DNA from: Siphonodentalium dalli
Lineage: Eukaryota; Mollusca; Scaphopoda; Gadilida; Siphonodentaliidae
DNA length: 64,000 nucleotides
Direction: 5' to 3'
Assembly (NCBI GenBank): GCA_032622095.1
Contig: CP136061.1
Coordinates: 86,092,324 to 86,156,323, forward strand
Position 1 is the stretch's first letter. Each line of letters starts with the position of its first letter. Position numbers and translations under genes: made by a program. A model generated the notes under the pieces. The model searched no databases and had not been told where the DNA came from. It saw only the letters and a list, made by a program, of their open reading frames with translations. Below, piece after piece: positions 23,301-33,782 of this stretch.

Positions 23301-24470
23301 TGGCAGTGATATATTTACATGTAAAGGTAAATAATGCATCAAATGTAGGATTTTAATAATATCTGCATGTGCATGTCTTACTAACTCTTTAACACTTAAT
23401 TAGTCCGTAATTAATCTTAACTGCACTTCACTATCCCTCATAAACAAATCGTATTGCTTTAATATTTAGTTTCGCGCTAAAACCTAAGTCAGCCCAATAC
23501 TTTTATTGGGATGGGTTGGTTTAACCGCGAAATGTCAGTTGGTTTTCATTGTTGAAATCTAGGTGCTGTGTTTTCAACAAACTCTTATAAACAGTTAAAT
23601 AATGGAACTAAAGTTCTATTATGGTTTGCAAAGCTATTCTACAAGTACAAGGAGACATCCAGACTCACAACTCATCGTTTAGGTATGTTCAATGTACTTT
23701 TATGTTCGTTTCAAATATATATATTTTAACCCATTTTTCCTATTGTCGTCAATAGAGATCCACTTGTGATTCTCCATAATTGGAATATGTCCGTTTTATA
23801 ATTATGGATAGTTCACTTTATAATATGGTAAACTATAATTAATTCTCATTTAATTGCATATTTATAGTTATTACATATTCATCTATACTTTGTGTTTGTG
23901 AAACTTCAAGTAGTAGTTTGTAGAAAGTCTCTGAGAGGAGCATTAATATATCCCTTATGTGTGTATAGGTTATTCTATATAACTAGTAGTATTATTGTGT
24001 AAGGGTGCATTATGTCTGTATGTTGTGAGGTATACCTCTTCCCTTAATCTAGAAATTAGGACTTGTTTATTTGTGTTTGTAGAGTCTACATATCTACATT
24101 TCTACATATCTACATCTACACATCTACATATATGAACATGTACGAGATTAAATGCTATAGATGGGACCATCTATAGTTGGCAGATTGATGATTGTGTATT
24201 GTTGGAGTTCTGCTTGTGATGAGAAGTTTTATTGATGAAAATATAATAGAGATCTAAAGTAATGTATTGAACTTTAATTGCCCCAGCACCTATTGTTCAC
24301 TTAGAGAGCACCAGCCCAACAAATGAGGACTATTAAGCTGAGAGTTGGAAAGAAAGGCGTAGACTTTATATGAAGAAATTATTTAAACCTTGAGATAAAT
24401 GTATATAATTCCATGGAACTATCTCGTGAAAAATAACTGAGTTAGCCGGACATCCGTGGAGTTATACAAA
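23301..24470 (+). other. Candidate 3' LTR of the Ty3/gypsy element
   Basis: It starts TGGCAGTGATATATT directly after the polypurine tract. A promoter-like patch (CGCGCTAAAACC, then TTATAAACAG at about 23585) is compatible with an LTR. The right boundary is uncertain: I could not identify a partner LTR upstream, so the extent is a guess. Confidence 0.4.
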
Positions 24471-24792
24471 TATGCTATTTATTTAGCAATATATTTACAT
24501 GTACATATGTAACAGGAAGCAGATTCCTGTCTGATCGTACGATTCCCGGCAGAATTCAAATGACAACTAGCAGTCAAAAAGGCATACTTTATTAATATAG
24601 CCAAGACATGCATCACATGTCCATTATGGAGTAAGCTGATATGCTTGGTAGGATACAGCATGCCACTTTAAGAAAACAGCAAAGGCAACCAAATACCAGT
24701 AAATATGATTTACTTTAGTATTTGTTTTGAAGCAAAATACCAGCAAATATGATTTACTTTTGTATTTGGCTCCTGGAAGCCGGTGTGACTTT

Positions 24793-24945
24793 AACCTGGA
24801 CAATATTACAACCAAAGATCAGCAAAACCATTACTACCTCTATACTGGACCAGGTATGCACCAACTGAGGTGTTTTAGAATTAGGTGATTTTATAATGAG
24901 GAGCATAGCAGATATCGTTGTCCCTCTTGTAATGTTCATTAGAAT
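24793..24945 (+). repeat. 153-bp direct repeat, copy 1
   Basis: It starts AACCTGGACAATATTAC and ends GTTCATTAGAAT. It is nearly identical to 25663-25815, 870 bp downstream. A tandem 39-bp-like duplication containing AATATGATTTACTTT precedes it at about 24690-24770. Not recognised as a known element terminus. Confidence 0.75.
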
Positions 24946-25056
24946 CATTCAATACACTAACACATATAAAATCAATAAAAGTCAGAAGTCTATATATACT
25001 GGGATAATGGTATCACACAATCCCTCGAACAGGTACATGTTCACTGTCCATGTGAG

Positions 25057-25941
25057 TTATTTTGGACGCACCACCCGAATGTTGGGGGCTATGGTAGCAT
25101 GATAACAACATGCGATTCCTGGTCGAACAAGCTGATCAAGATCCTTAGATCTCACGAAATAAAAACATGGTTGAACCGGTGGAGAGAAATGTTCGTGACC
25201 AAACTTCCTTGGAGGTGCTCGGCCTTTAAACTCTTTGCGCCTCCCAGTAAAGTCACGTGTTCGATCGTTCACGGAACTACCTTGGGTCCTCTTTGAACGA
25301 ATCCCTGTCGACCATCGTCGTCTCGTCCGCCTGTGACCTGTTCCCTTGTCTGATTTCTCTCCAACACTATCATTACCACCTTGTTTCTTTCTATGTGATC
25401 TGCATGACATCGCGTGTTTACTACCAAGAACAGATTTTCCGTACAGTCCCGACACATTCTTGGCCTTGGGTCCACGGCTACTCTCGATGCATTGGTCAAC
25501 ATCTGTCCGCCTGCTCTCCATCACCTAGACTACGAAGACGGTGGTGTGGGTTTTTCGTAATGACTGAATAGTGCACAAACACACCACTATCAAAGTCATC
25601 ACACACAATGGACCCATAGCCTTTCCTGACATTAAAACACTTAACAGTCCCATGGTGCCTGTAACCTGGACAATATTACAACCAAAGATCAGCAAAACCA
25701 TTACTACCTCTATACTGGACCAGGTTTGCATCAACTGAGGTGTTTTAGAATTAGGTGGTTTTATAATGAAGAGCATAGCAGATATAGTTGTCCCTCTTGT
25801 AATGTTCATTAGAATAGAGCAGTTAATGAAGACATCCACTTGTATGAACATTATAGGAGGGGCAAATCTGCATCCGCTACACATACACCATTGTGCATTG
25901 GCCACAATTGGGTAGTTTGCGAAAATGGGGCACATTGCCAC
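25057..25941 (-). other. Unrecognised minus-strand frame with one in-frame stop
   Basis: On the minus strand a single frame runs from 25941 to 25057, interrupted only by one TAG at about 25525-25527. The first part encodes hydrophobic stretches; the second is Arg/Lys/Gly-rich (HRRTRRRWSTG). It overlaps the second 153-bp direct repeat. I do not recognise any domain. A plus-strand frame of 104 codons overlaps it, so the openness may be a composition effect. Low confidence that it is a gene. Confidence 0.2.
25663..25815 (+). repeat. 153-bp direct repeat, copy 2
   Basis: Same family as 24793-24945 with a handful of substitutions (for example GTATGC in copy 1, GTTTGC in copy 2). The equal lengths and 870-bp offset suggest a local duplication or flanking repeats of an unidentified element. 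Confidence 0.75.
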
Positions 25942-26369
25942 CTACACTCGCCCGATTACACAATTGGCCAGTTACCAATCGATCATCTAATGCTAAGCTC
26001 TTTTGGCAGTTAATCTCTTATGTGCGTTTTTTTATGTAAGTAAGTGAACCTACCTCTAATATTACATATATTACACGTCTTGAGACAATTATCTGGATCC
26101 TTCACTCCGATGTCACAGGCCCCTGGGGGAAATTACTAAAATACCAATATAGATTATACCAGTGTAATGGTTCCAATGATCGATTTTGACTGAAACCACA
26201 CCAACTATCAAAACCTTACAAAAATCTAGAAATAATTCGATAATTGCAGCAAAAATATCCTCAGGTGTGACTTATTGGCAATAAAATTCCTTTTCATTTG
26301 ACATATAACTCAGCGAAATTTAACGAATCGAAGTCGAGATATCCTATTGCAAACTAGCGAAATCTACCG
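25942..26369. other. Spacer
   Basis: No gene or repeat is recognised. Confidence 0.4.
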
Positions 26370-26492
26370 AACAAATCGCGTCGTCCGGTGACCGCCAACA
26401 TACTCGATATGAGTTGTAGAGCTGTCACCACTCCTGGCAATTCAACTACAAACAACAGGATTCACTCCGGCGACCGCCCGTGTCGATGTGAG
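26370..26492 (+). pseudogene. C2H2 finger relic
   Basis: In one plus frame the sequence reads a degraded linker (SGDRQH), a finger with the first Cys replaced and an extra codon (LDMSCRAVTTPGN), then NRIHSGDRPCRCE before a stop. It matches the finger and linker style of the neighbouring zinc-finger genes, showing the array once extended further left. MITE copy d begins 12 bases downstream. Confidence 0.65.
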
Positions 26493-26504
26493 ATATAAGA
26501 TATC

Positions 26505-27032
26505 TTAAAGATGGATTATCTCTTTAAATAACAAATTTTAAATAGTTGCGTGGGTATAAAATAATAGATATGAACTGAAGACCTATGTCCGGAAAAGCTT
26601 CTATCAATTAATATTGATTTTATTTCGAATATAAAATCGGGCCCATTTATGTTACTATTTTTAGAAACGACCATTCGGATGAGACCTTATTGCGATATAG
26701 AGCACTGGGCTGTTCCCACGGCTACGCAACGAATGTCAAATGTCACAGATTGGTTGTTTGTATTGTTTTGTTCCAACGATATAAGCGATAACGAGTATAA
26801 TTAACATCTATTTGTGACAAAATTGCACAATATAATTTCTGGTCTCTGTTAACAGTAACCACCATTGTTCGTTAGCTGAACAAACACACCTTTTTAGACC
26901 AGAAAATATTCGAAATAAAATGAATATTAATCGATAGAAGCATTTCCGGACAGGAGTCTTCGATTCAAATCTAATATTTTATACCCCGGTAACTATATAA
27001 TACATGTTTACAAAGAGATAATCCACCTTTAA
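26505..27032 (+). mobile_element. MITE copy d, full length (528 bp)
   Basis: Almost identical to the copy at 14808-15335 and the same length; ends TTAAAGATGGATTATC and AATCCACCTTTAA. TTAA at both edges. It sits between the zinc-finger relic and the zinc-finger gene. Confidence 0.88.
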
Positions 27033-27109
27033 GTGTATATCATGATGTGTCATGATGTGTGAGTATTAAGGCCAAAAAATGAAGAACAAAATTAATGATA
27101 TTATTCAGT

Positions 27110-27460
27110 TTATTTTCCGAACTAACCCGCTTTATCCTTGGTGCCGTATAGTCTAAACTCGAGTAAACGTAGTTACCGGGAACAGGATGCCCGACATAAC
27201 AGACGTTGAACGCAAACTGAATCGATCGCCCAACAAGTGAATCCATTATTCAATACCATATATTTTCTCACATTGCGAACAATGGAACAAAGAAGCGATT
27301 GAATAATTATGTAGCTTCCGTTATACATGTGGATATATCAACATGTTTGATTAAAAGTTATATTCAAACAGGGTTATATATATTTGAGAAACACCGCTCG
27401 TTTGGGATATTTTGTGAGAAAAATCGTGATTACATCCAGGAAATTAACTGTTCCCACAAA
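27110..27460 (+). repeat. 5' flank of the zinc-finger gene, duplicated at 33086
   Basis: TTTCCGAACTAACCCGC through AACTGTTCCCACAAAA is repeated with minor changes at about 33086-33417. It therefore belongs to the segmental duplication that copied the zinc-finger locus. It may contain the promoter, 5' UTR or an intron; no first exon can be identified. Confidence 0.7.
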
Positions 27461-27640
27461 ACTCTAATGAACGGCGTATCATATATAGAGTGATCTCCCC
27501 TGCTCTAGGACTCTAATGAACGGCGTATCATATATAGAGTGATATCCCCTACTCTAGGACTCTAATGAACGGCCGTACCATATATAGAGTGATCTCCCCT
27601 ACTCTAGGACTCTAATGAACGGCCGTACCATTGTGATATT
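27461..27640 (+). repeat. Tandem 49-bp units carrying a splice-acceptor-like end
   Basis: ACTCTAATGAACGG begins units at 27461, 27510, 27559 and 27609 (period 49-50). Each of the first three ends with a pyrimidine-rich CTCCCCTACTCTAG-like tract. The last unit's AG (27606-27607) leads straight into the zinc-finger reading frame, so each unit ends in a potential 3' splice site. The duplicate locus has only two units (33512 and 33558). Confidence 0.75.
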
Positions 27641-28807
27641 TGCTGGAAGTTATTTGTTACCTCCAGCAACTTGATTGCACAGAAAATGAGCCACACTGGC
27701 GACCAACCATACGGGTGCGATATCTGCGGGAAAGCATTCAAATATTCAAGTAGTCTGGTGAGACATAAGAGAACCCACTCCGGTGATCGCCCATATAGTT
27801 GTGATATTTGTGGGAAATCATTCACCGTGTCGGGAAATTTGACTGAACACAACATGACCCACTCCGGCGTTCGCCCGTATCAATGTGACATTTGTGGGAA
27901 AGCTTTCATCGTTTCAGGAAATTTGACTGTACATAAAATGATCCACTCCGGTGACCGAACATATCAGTGTGATAAATGCGAGAAAGCGTTTGCCGACTCA
28001 AGCAAACTGACGAAACATAAACGAATCCACTCTGGCGATCGACCGTATCGCTGTGACCCTTGTGGGAAATCATTTTCTGACTCGGGTAATTTGTCTGCAC
28101 ACAAGAGGATTCACACCAATCAACGACCGTATCAGTGCGATATATGTGAGAAAGCATTCAGCGAATCGGGAAACTTAACGAGACATAAAAGAATTCACAC
28201 AGGTGATCGACCGTATCAATGTGACATTTGTGGGAAATCATTTCTGCAGTTGGCAAGCTTTATTTCACACAAGAGGAGTCACACCGGAGATCGGCCGTAT
28301 CAGTGCGATATCTGCGGGAAAGCATTCACTGGATCCAGCAGTCTTATTAAACATAAGAGAATACATTCAGGCGATCGTCCGTATCAATGTGATATTTGTG
28401 GTAAATCGTTCACTGTGTCGTGCGATTTGATTAAACACAAAAGGGTCCACACGGGCGACCAGCCATATCAATGCGATATTTGCGAGAAATCATTCTCTCA
28501 ACCCAGTAGTTTGATCAGTCATAAACGAATCCACTCCGGTGATCGCCCCTTTAAGTGCGATATATGCGAGAAAGCATTCACTCAATCGGGTGGACTGGCG
28601 AAGCATAAAAGAATCCACACCGGCGACCGCCCGTATCGTTGTGATATGTGCGAGAAAATATTCACTCGATCACATCATCTGGTGAAACATAAAAGAATCC
28701 ACACCGGCGAACAACCATGGTGCGATATATGCGACAAAGCATTCACTACAACGGGTGGTCTGACGAGACATAACAGAATCCACTCCGACGACCGCCAGTG
28801 TAATTAG
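27608..28807 (+). CDS. C2H2 zinc-finger protein, 13 canonical fingers
   Basis: The frame is open from 27608, just after a good 3' splice-site-like tract, to TAG at 28805-28807. The first in-frame ATG is at 27686, but coding-like finger sequence precedes it: RPYHCDIC at about 27622-27645 starts a degenerate finger whose first His is Gln. This suggests either an upstream exon or a decayed first finger. From the ATG come 13 fingers, each about 28 residues, with HTGDRPY/HSGDRPY linkers; the last has a one-residue contraction (EQPWCDIC). Ligands are intact in all 13. Family knowledge: nuclear sequence-specific DNA-binding protein, possibly a regulator; no effector domain is visible in this exon. 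A disrupted duplicate lies at 33.5-41.9 kb. Confidence 0.82.
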   Translation, partial: DSNERPYHCDICWKLFVTSSNLIAQKMSHTGDQPYGCDICGKAFKYSSSLVRHKRTHSGDRPYSCDICGKSFTVSGNLTEHNMTHSGVRPYQCDICGKAFIVSGNLTVHKMIHSGDRTYQCDKCEKAFADSSKLTKHKRIHSGDRPYRCDPCGKSFSDSGNLSAHKRIHTNQRPYQCDICEKAFSESGNLTRHKRIHTGDRPYQCDICGKSFLQLASFISHKRSHTGDRPYQCDICGKAFTGSSSLIKHKRIHSGDRPYQCDICGKSFTVSCDLIKHKRVHTGDQPYQCDICEKSFSQPSSLISHKRIHSGDRPFKCDICEKAFTQSGGLAKHKRIHTGDRPYRCDMCEKIFTRSHHLVKHKRIHTGEQPWCDICDKAFTTTGGLTRHNRIHSDDRQCN

Positions 28808-29108
28808 TCTCAGACACACACATGTGTAACGTGAGATAAATACCATATCTACAAGGAAGTTTACACATATACAATTATGGCATATATGATAAGGTAACGA
28901 GATAAATTGAAGGCAACCCGAGATCACGACCTGAACTTAAGTGTCAATGTACTGCAAAATATCGCTAAATATCAGGTCATCTTTGAAGATGAACAACAGA
29001 GTTGTAATGGAACTGTAAACCATAATATGATTGGGATTGTAAATGTTTCAATTTAATGTATAGTTCACCAGTCAGCGATAAAATTGGTTTATATCATCAT
29101 TATATATA
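28808..29108 (+). other. 3' flank of the zinc-finger gene
   Basis: This sequence (TCTCAGACACACACATGTG, GGCAACCCGAG, TGATTGGGATTGTAAATG) is duplicated after the pseudogene at 41913-42690. It likely includes the 3' UTR. Confidence 0.55.
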
Positions 29109-29681
29109 TTAAAGGTGGATTATCTCTTTGTAAACATGTATTATATAGTTACCGGGGGGGGGGATATTAGATCTGAATCGAAGACGCTTGTCCGGAAATG
29201 CTTCTATCGATTTATATTCTTTTTATTTCGAATATTTTCTGGTCTAATAACACATTCGAAATAGTTGGGTGGGTATAAAGTAATAAACATGAACTGAAGA
29301 CCCCTGTCCGGAAATGCTGCTATCAATTATTATTGATTTTATTTCAAATATTTTATTGGGACCGTTTATTTGTCTATTTTTAGAACAGACCATTCGGGTG
29401 ATACCATATTGCGATATAGAGCATTAGACTTTTCCTATGGCTACGTACCGAACGACAAATGTCCCAGATTGATTGGTTGTATTGTTTTATTCCATAGTTA
29501 TAAGCGATAATGAGTATCATTAACGTTTATTTGTGATAATATTACACAATTCAATTTCTAGTCTCTGATAACAGTAACCACTATTGTTCGTTAGCTTAAA
29601 CAACCACACCTTTTTCGACCAGAAAATATTCGAAATAAAAAATGAATATTGATCGATAGAAGCATTTACGGACAGGAGTCT
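29109..29681 (+). mobile_element. MITE copy e, composite and truncated
   Basis: The first about 140 bases match the right end of the full copies in inverted orientation. From about 29248 the sequence switches to the left part in forward orientation and runs almost to the right end. It stops at CAGGAGTCT where the LTR at 29682 begins. A G-run occurs at 29154-29163. Confidence 0.75.
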
Positions 29682-29868
29682 TGTGATATGCCTCAATGAG
29701 TGGAGAAGACATTACTGTTCATAAACAATCGATGTGTTTATTCTGGATATATCATTCAAGCATTATCTAAGCGAAATTACGAAGAGCACATTTCTTCTAT
29801 TTTACTTCGTACACATTTAAAGCACGGACCCCTTGTTCCGGTTACAGATACCGAAACGAACCATAACA
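29682..29868 (-). mobile_element. 3' LTR of a minus-strand Ty3/gypsy element
   Basis: Read on the minus strand it begins TGTTATGGTTCG directly after a purine-rich tract and ends CATATCACA (TG...CA, 187 bp), next to MITE copy e. No partner LTR was found to the right, so the element is 5' truncated. Confidence 0.65.
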
Positions 29869-29880
29869 TTTCCCCCGCTC
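29869..29880 (-). promoter_or_regulatory. Polypurine tract of the minus-strand gypsy element
   Basis: On the minus strand GAGCGGGGGAAA abuts the LTR start, as expected for plus-strand priming. Confidence 0.6.
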
Positions 29881-29944
29881 TATAAAAATGAAAGCATATA
29901 TATGGAAATAAAGACATATACAAAATATGAGCTAAATGCACACC

Positions 29945-31990
29945 ATTAACCAACATAGTCAGAATGCCGGTATGGTAATCTGAATGTGCAGTCACTTCTA
30001 ATATCACCAGCAAAGTTACTTATGGTAGGCCCCCCAATGTCCGAACTAGAATTATTTGCAACTGGCTGATCAGCATTGCAACTTGAATTAGAAAATAAAT
30101 GAGCATTGAAATTGTGAAGGTTTTTGAGCTGTTCAGTGACAGGGAATTTACATAATGGAAATTTTGAAGAATTCCACACTTTTCCATCCTCCAACTCAAA
30201 TGTAAACTGAGCTTTCTGAGCTACAATATTTAACGGTTTGGAGAACACTGGTTCACCTTTATTTACCTTCTTATTAGATTTAACTCTTACATAGTATCCA
30301 ACCTTGAATTAATTAAATTTAGCTTTCCTGTCACTGTCTGCCTTTGACTTGTAATACCTTCTTGGATACTTTGGAAAAATCCACTACAGGGGATGACTTG
30401 ACCCCTTGAATATCCAAATCTGTATACATATGTCTGCCATGAAGTAACATTGAAGGTGATTGGCCGGTTGTTGCATGTGGTGCACTACGATATATACATA
30501 AGAAATTCAAAAGTGATGTTTTGAATGGGTTGCTTTCAATTAATGCAGTTTAAAGGCATCTTTAAAAACCCTATTGAACCGCTCAATAGCACAATTGCTT
30601 TGTGCATGATAATTAAGATCTGGTATATTTAATGTTTCTGTTCTTAAGAAATTGTTCAAACTCGAATGAAGTGAAAACAGACCCATTGTCTGTAACAATT
30701 TCCTGAATGAAACCTTCACGGCTAAACAATGTTTGAAGAAACTCAATTACTGTTTGAGAAGTAACAGTTGAACATAATGCAACCACATGCCATTTACTGT
30801 AATAATCAATTGGTGTAATAGCATAACGACTTGATTGAGGCACTTTCTCCATAGGACCAACTACATCTATGGCAAGCTCGATTGGGTAGTTCAACAGGTG
30901 TTAAGGGTGGATCCTGAGTTGTACCCACAGCTGTTTTGTCATGTTGTTGACAAACTACACAATCTCTGATCACATTATCTACCACCTTATCCATAGCTGG
31001 CCATCAGTATATAATAATCTCAATCTCTGCTTTGTACGAACAATACCATAGTCGCATTCATGAGCAATATTAACAATTTTGAATTGAAGGTCTACTGGTA
31101 CAGAACAATTCTATCATTCTTCACCAGAAAATGTTCTACAACTGAAAGTTCATCACGCACATGATAAATAGGTAATTTTGCAGTGCTTATCATTTTCTTA
31201 ATTGGCCACTGTGTTTGCATGTAATAAATAACTGTTTGAACGGTGTCATCGTTATCTTATGAATGAATGAATTTGTGCTTGGAAATAAAATCATTCTCAG
31301 ATTCTATGAGGCTACAAATAACTTCATCTTCAACATCAAATCCATTTGTCGTAGCAAGTGGCACTCGACTCAGCTCACCTGCGACTTTGTTTTCAGAGCC
31401 TTTACAGTATCTGACAACATAATTATAGTTCATCAACCTGGCTGCCCATCGCGCTATTCTCATAGGTTGTCTTCCTGAACCTGATGTTGAAAGAAGTGTT
31501 CGGAGGCTTTGGTGATCCGTACGAAGTTCGAATGCACGACCCCATAAAAATGTATGCCATCGTTCGCATGCCCAATTCCCATACACAAGCTAATGCCTCC
31601 TTTTCCCCCGACTGAATATTTCCACTCGTTTTCCGTTAACGATCGGGATGCGAAAGCAACTGTGTACTCTTTTCCATCACGTATTTGGGTCAACACCCAA
31701 AGCGTACCCTGATGCATCAGCTGTTACCGTGGTTGACAAGCTGGGGTCAAACATTGACAATCCATCACAGTTTTTTTTATCGCATTACGCATGTCATCAA
31801 AACTGCTTTGTTGTTCCTGTGACCAGATGTATGGAACATCTTTTTGGAGAAGTTTCCGCAAATTCTCTACTCTGGATGCATAGTCATAAAGAAACTTAGA
31901 GTAATAACCCACAAGTCCTAGGAAAGACTGTAATGACGTAGTGTCCCTTGGTGGATCTGTATGCAGTATGGCTTCCACATGTTCTGGATC
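29945..31990 (-). pseudogene. Decayed Ty3/gypsy pol (RT end, RNase H, integrase)
   Basis: Read on the minus strand, fragments in different frames follow gypsy order. The RT thumb (FLGLVGYYSKFL) is near 31930-31860. RNase H follows at about 31715-31260 (VAFASRSLT, ELRTDHQSLRTLL, RIARWAARLMNY). The integrase zinc region has DCVVCQQHDKT. The integrase core has IDVVGPM and IVTDNGSVFTSFEFEQFL at about 30870-30620. A C-terminal basic or linker region ends near 29945. At least four frameshifts or stops are needed to join them, and gag, protease and the RT fingers/palm are missing. It is clearly older than the copia element. Confidence 0.85.
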
Positions 31991-32374
31991 AGGGAAAATA
32001 CTAGTTTCCGAAATAACATACTAACATAATAAAAAAGTTCCCTTGTTTTGTAATCATGGAATATGATCTCTACGGGCGTCAGCTGGAGTAGAGATTCATG
32101 GCATGATCTAGTCTGTCATCTGCTTTTCTTGACTGAACACCTTCTAAATGAATAATTTGGAACAATTTAACTTTTGCTGCTGCATTGCCAAATATTAAAT
32201 TTTTTCACCGGTACGATACGTCGAAAGACTTGCCTCGGAGTTTTGTTTTTTATAGTTGTTTTGACACATCGATCATATACATTGTATATATAGTGAATAA
32301 TGTCAGCTAAATGTGTGTATAGTCCGCCAAATTTGTTGGCATCTGGTGATATATGTTCATTTCATGATAGCATG
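31991..32374. repeat. Spacer with a dispersed hairpin repeat
   Basis: At about 32035-32120 a segment with AAAAAGTTCCC, CTCTACGGGCGTC and GGAGTAGAGATTCATG recurs at about 45545-45630. CTCTAC/GTAGAG in each copy can pair as a small hairpin. It is a dispersed repeat of unknown class. The remainder is unassigned. Confidence 0.5.
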
Positions 32375-32640
32375 ATAGAGCATAGTATCCACATCTCTTC
32401 CCAAAAAATATAGGTTGAAATCATGGTCATACTAGTTGTATTGGCCCTGCATGTGTGTATAACCAAACAAGACAGAGCATAGTATCTATCTGGATATAAT
32501 ATCCCAAACGTGATATTAGTAGGCCCTATGTGTCGTGCAGGTATGTCGGAGCATGGTACCCATTGAATTTCCCAAATAAATGGATGGATTCAATTTGAAT
32601 ATTAGTAGGCCCCTGTGTACAACGCAATTACATGCATTGC
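32375..32640. repeat. Degenerate tandem repeats of about 90-110 bp
   Basis: GAGCATAGTATCCA / GAGCATAGTATCTA / GAGCATGGTACCCA recur three times, each followed by CCCAAA and, further on, TAGTAGGCCC or TTGGCCC. They are diverged and non-coding. Confidence 0.55.
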
Positions 32641-33085
32641 TAGTTGGACATGTTAGCCATGCATTGACACGAATTTTATAGGTAGAGTAGTCCAATTGTA
32701 CAGGCCATTTGACTTGGAATTTTATGGTTTGTGCATGAAGAGTTTATTCTTCGAGACAATAATGTGACAATCCATTTAGTATAGAAAAGGTTAATGGTAA
32801 GATCGTTGTGTTAGACCAATGACAAACTGTAGAGGATATTCGCCATTGTGCTAAAATAAATGTTTTGCCTATATCTGAAGAAAATATGTGTATTTTCAAA
32901 TTGAAGCAGCCAATACAATTCCAGAACATTTCAATATCGAGCCGAACGAGGATCATGTGTATTTCTGTATATACAGTATGATGCAAATTTGAGTGCCGGT
33001 ATTTTAAAAGAAAACATCGAACGCGAAACTCTCCGGATGTATAAGGTTTATACCCGGTATATTTCCTATGACATGGCATCATTAT

Positions 33086-33557
33086 ATTTTCCGAACTAAC
33101 CCGCTTTATCCTTGGTGCCGTATAGTCTAAACTCGATAAACGTAGTTACCGGGAACATGATGCCCGACATAACAGACGTTGAACGCAAACTGAATCGATC
33201 GCCCAACAAGTGTATCCATTATTCAATACCATACATTTTCTCACATTGCGAACAATTGAACATTCAATTGAATAATTTTGTAGCTTCCGTTATTCGTGTG
33301 GATATATCAACAGGTTTGATTACAAGTTGTAATATATTTCTAAGAAACACCGCTCGTTTGGGATATTTTGGAAGAAAAATCGTGATTACATCCAGGAAAT
33401 TAACTGTTCCCACAAAACATTCACATAATCAGACAATTGTGATAATCCATACTGTTGTGTCATTTATCGGAAATAATTAAATCATTTAATGACGGCTGAA
33501 CAGAGTTCACCTACTCTAATGAACGGCCGTATATAGAGTGACTTCCCCTACTATAGG
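33086..33557 (+). repeat. Duplicated 5' flank of the zinc-finger locus
   Basis: It matches 27110-27460 (TTTCCGAACTAACCCGC and onward) with small indels, then carries two copies of the ACTCTAATGAACGG unit. It marks the left side of the segmental duplication. Confidence 0.78.
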
Positions 33558-33782
33558 ACTCTAATGAACGGCCGTATCATTGTGATATCTGCGGGAAAGC
33601 ATTCAAATATTCAAGTAGTCTGGTGAGACATAAGAGAACCCACTCCGGTGATCGCCCATATAGTTGTGATATTTGTGGGAAATCATTCACCGTGTCGGGA
33701 AATTTGACTGAACACAAAATGACCCACTCCGGCTATCGCCCGTATCAATGTGACATTTGTGGGAAAGCTTTCATCGTTTCAG
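33558..33782 (+). pseudogene. Zinc-finger pseudogene (duplicate locus), part 1
   Basis: It encodes the same start as the intact gene, except that the degenerate first finger and its linker are deleted, so RPYHCDIC fuses straight to the next finger. The following two fingers match the intact gene closely. Coding stops at GTTTCAG, where the 2.9-kb TIR transposon begins. Confidence 0.85.

Noticed and set aside
27040-27246. 68-codon minus-strand frame near the zinc-finger gene
   Set aside because: It sits in the duplicated flank, its equivalent at 33.1 kb is not preserved, and it has no domain.
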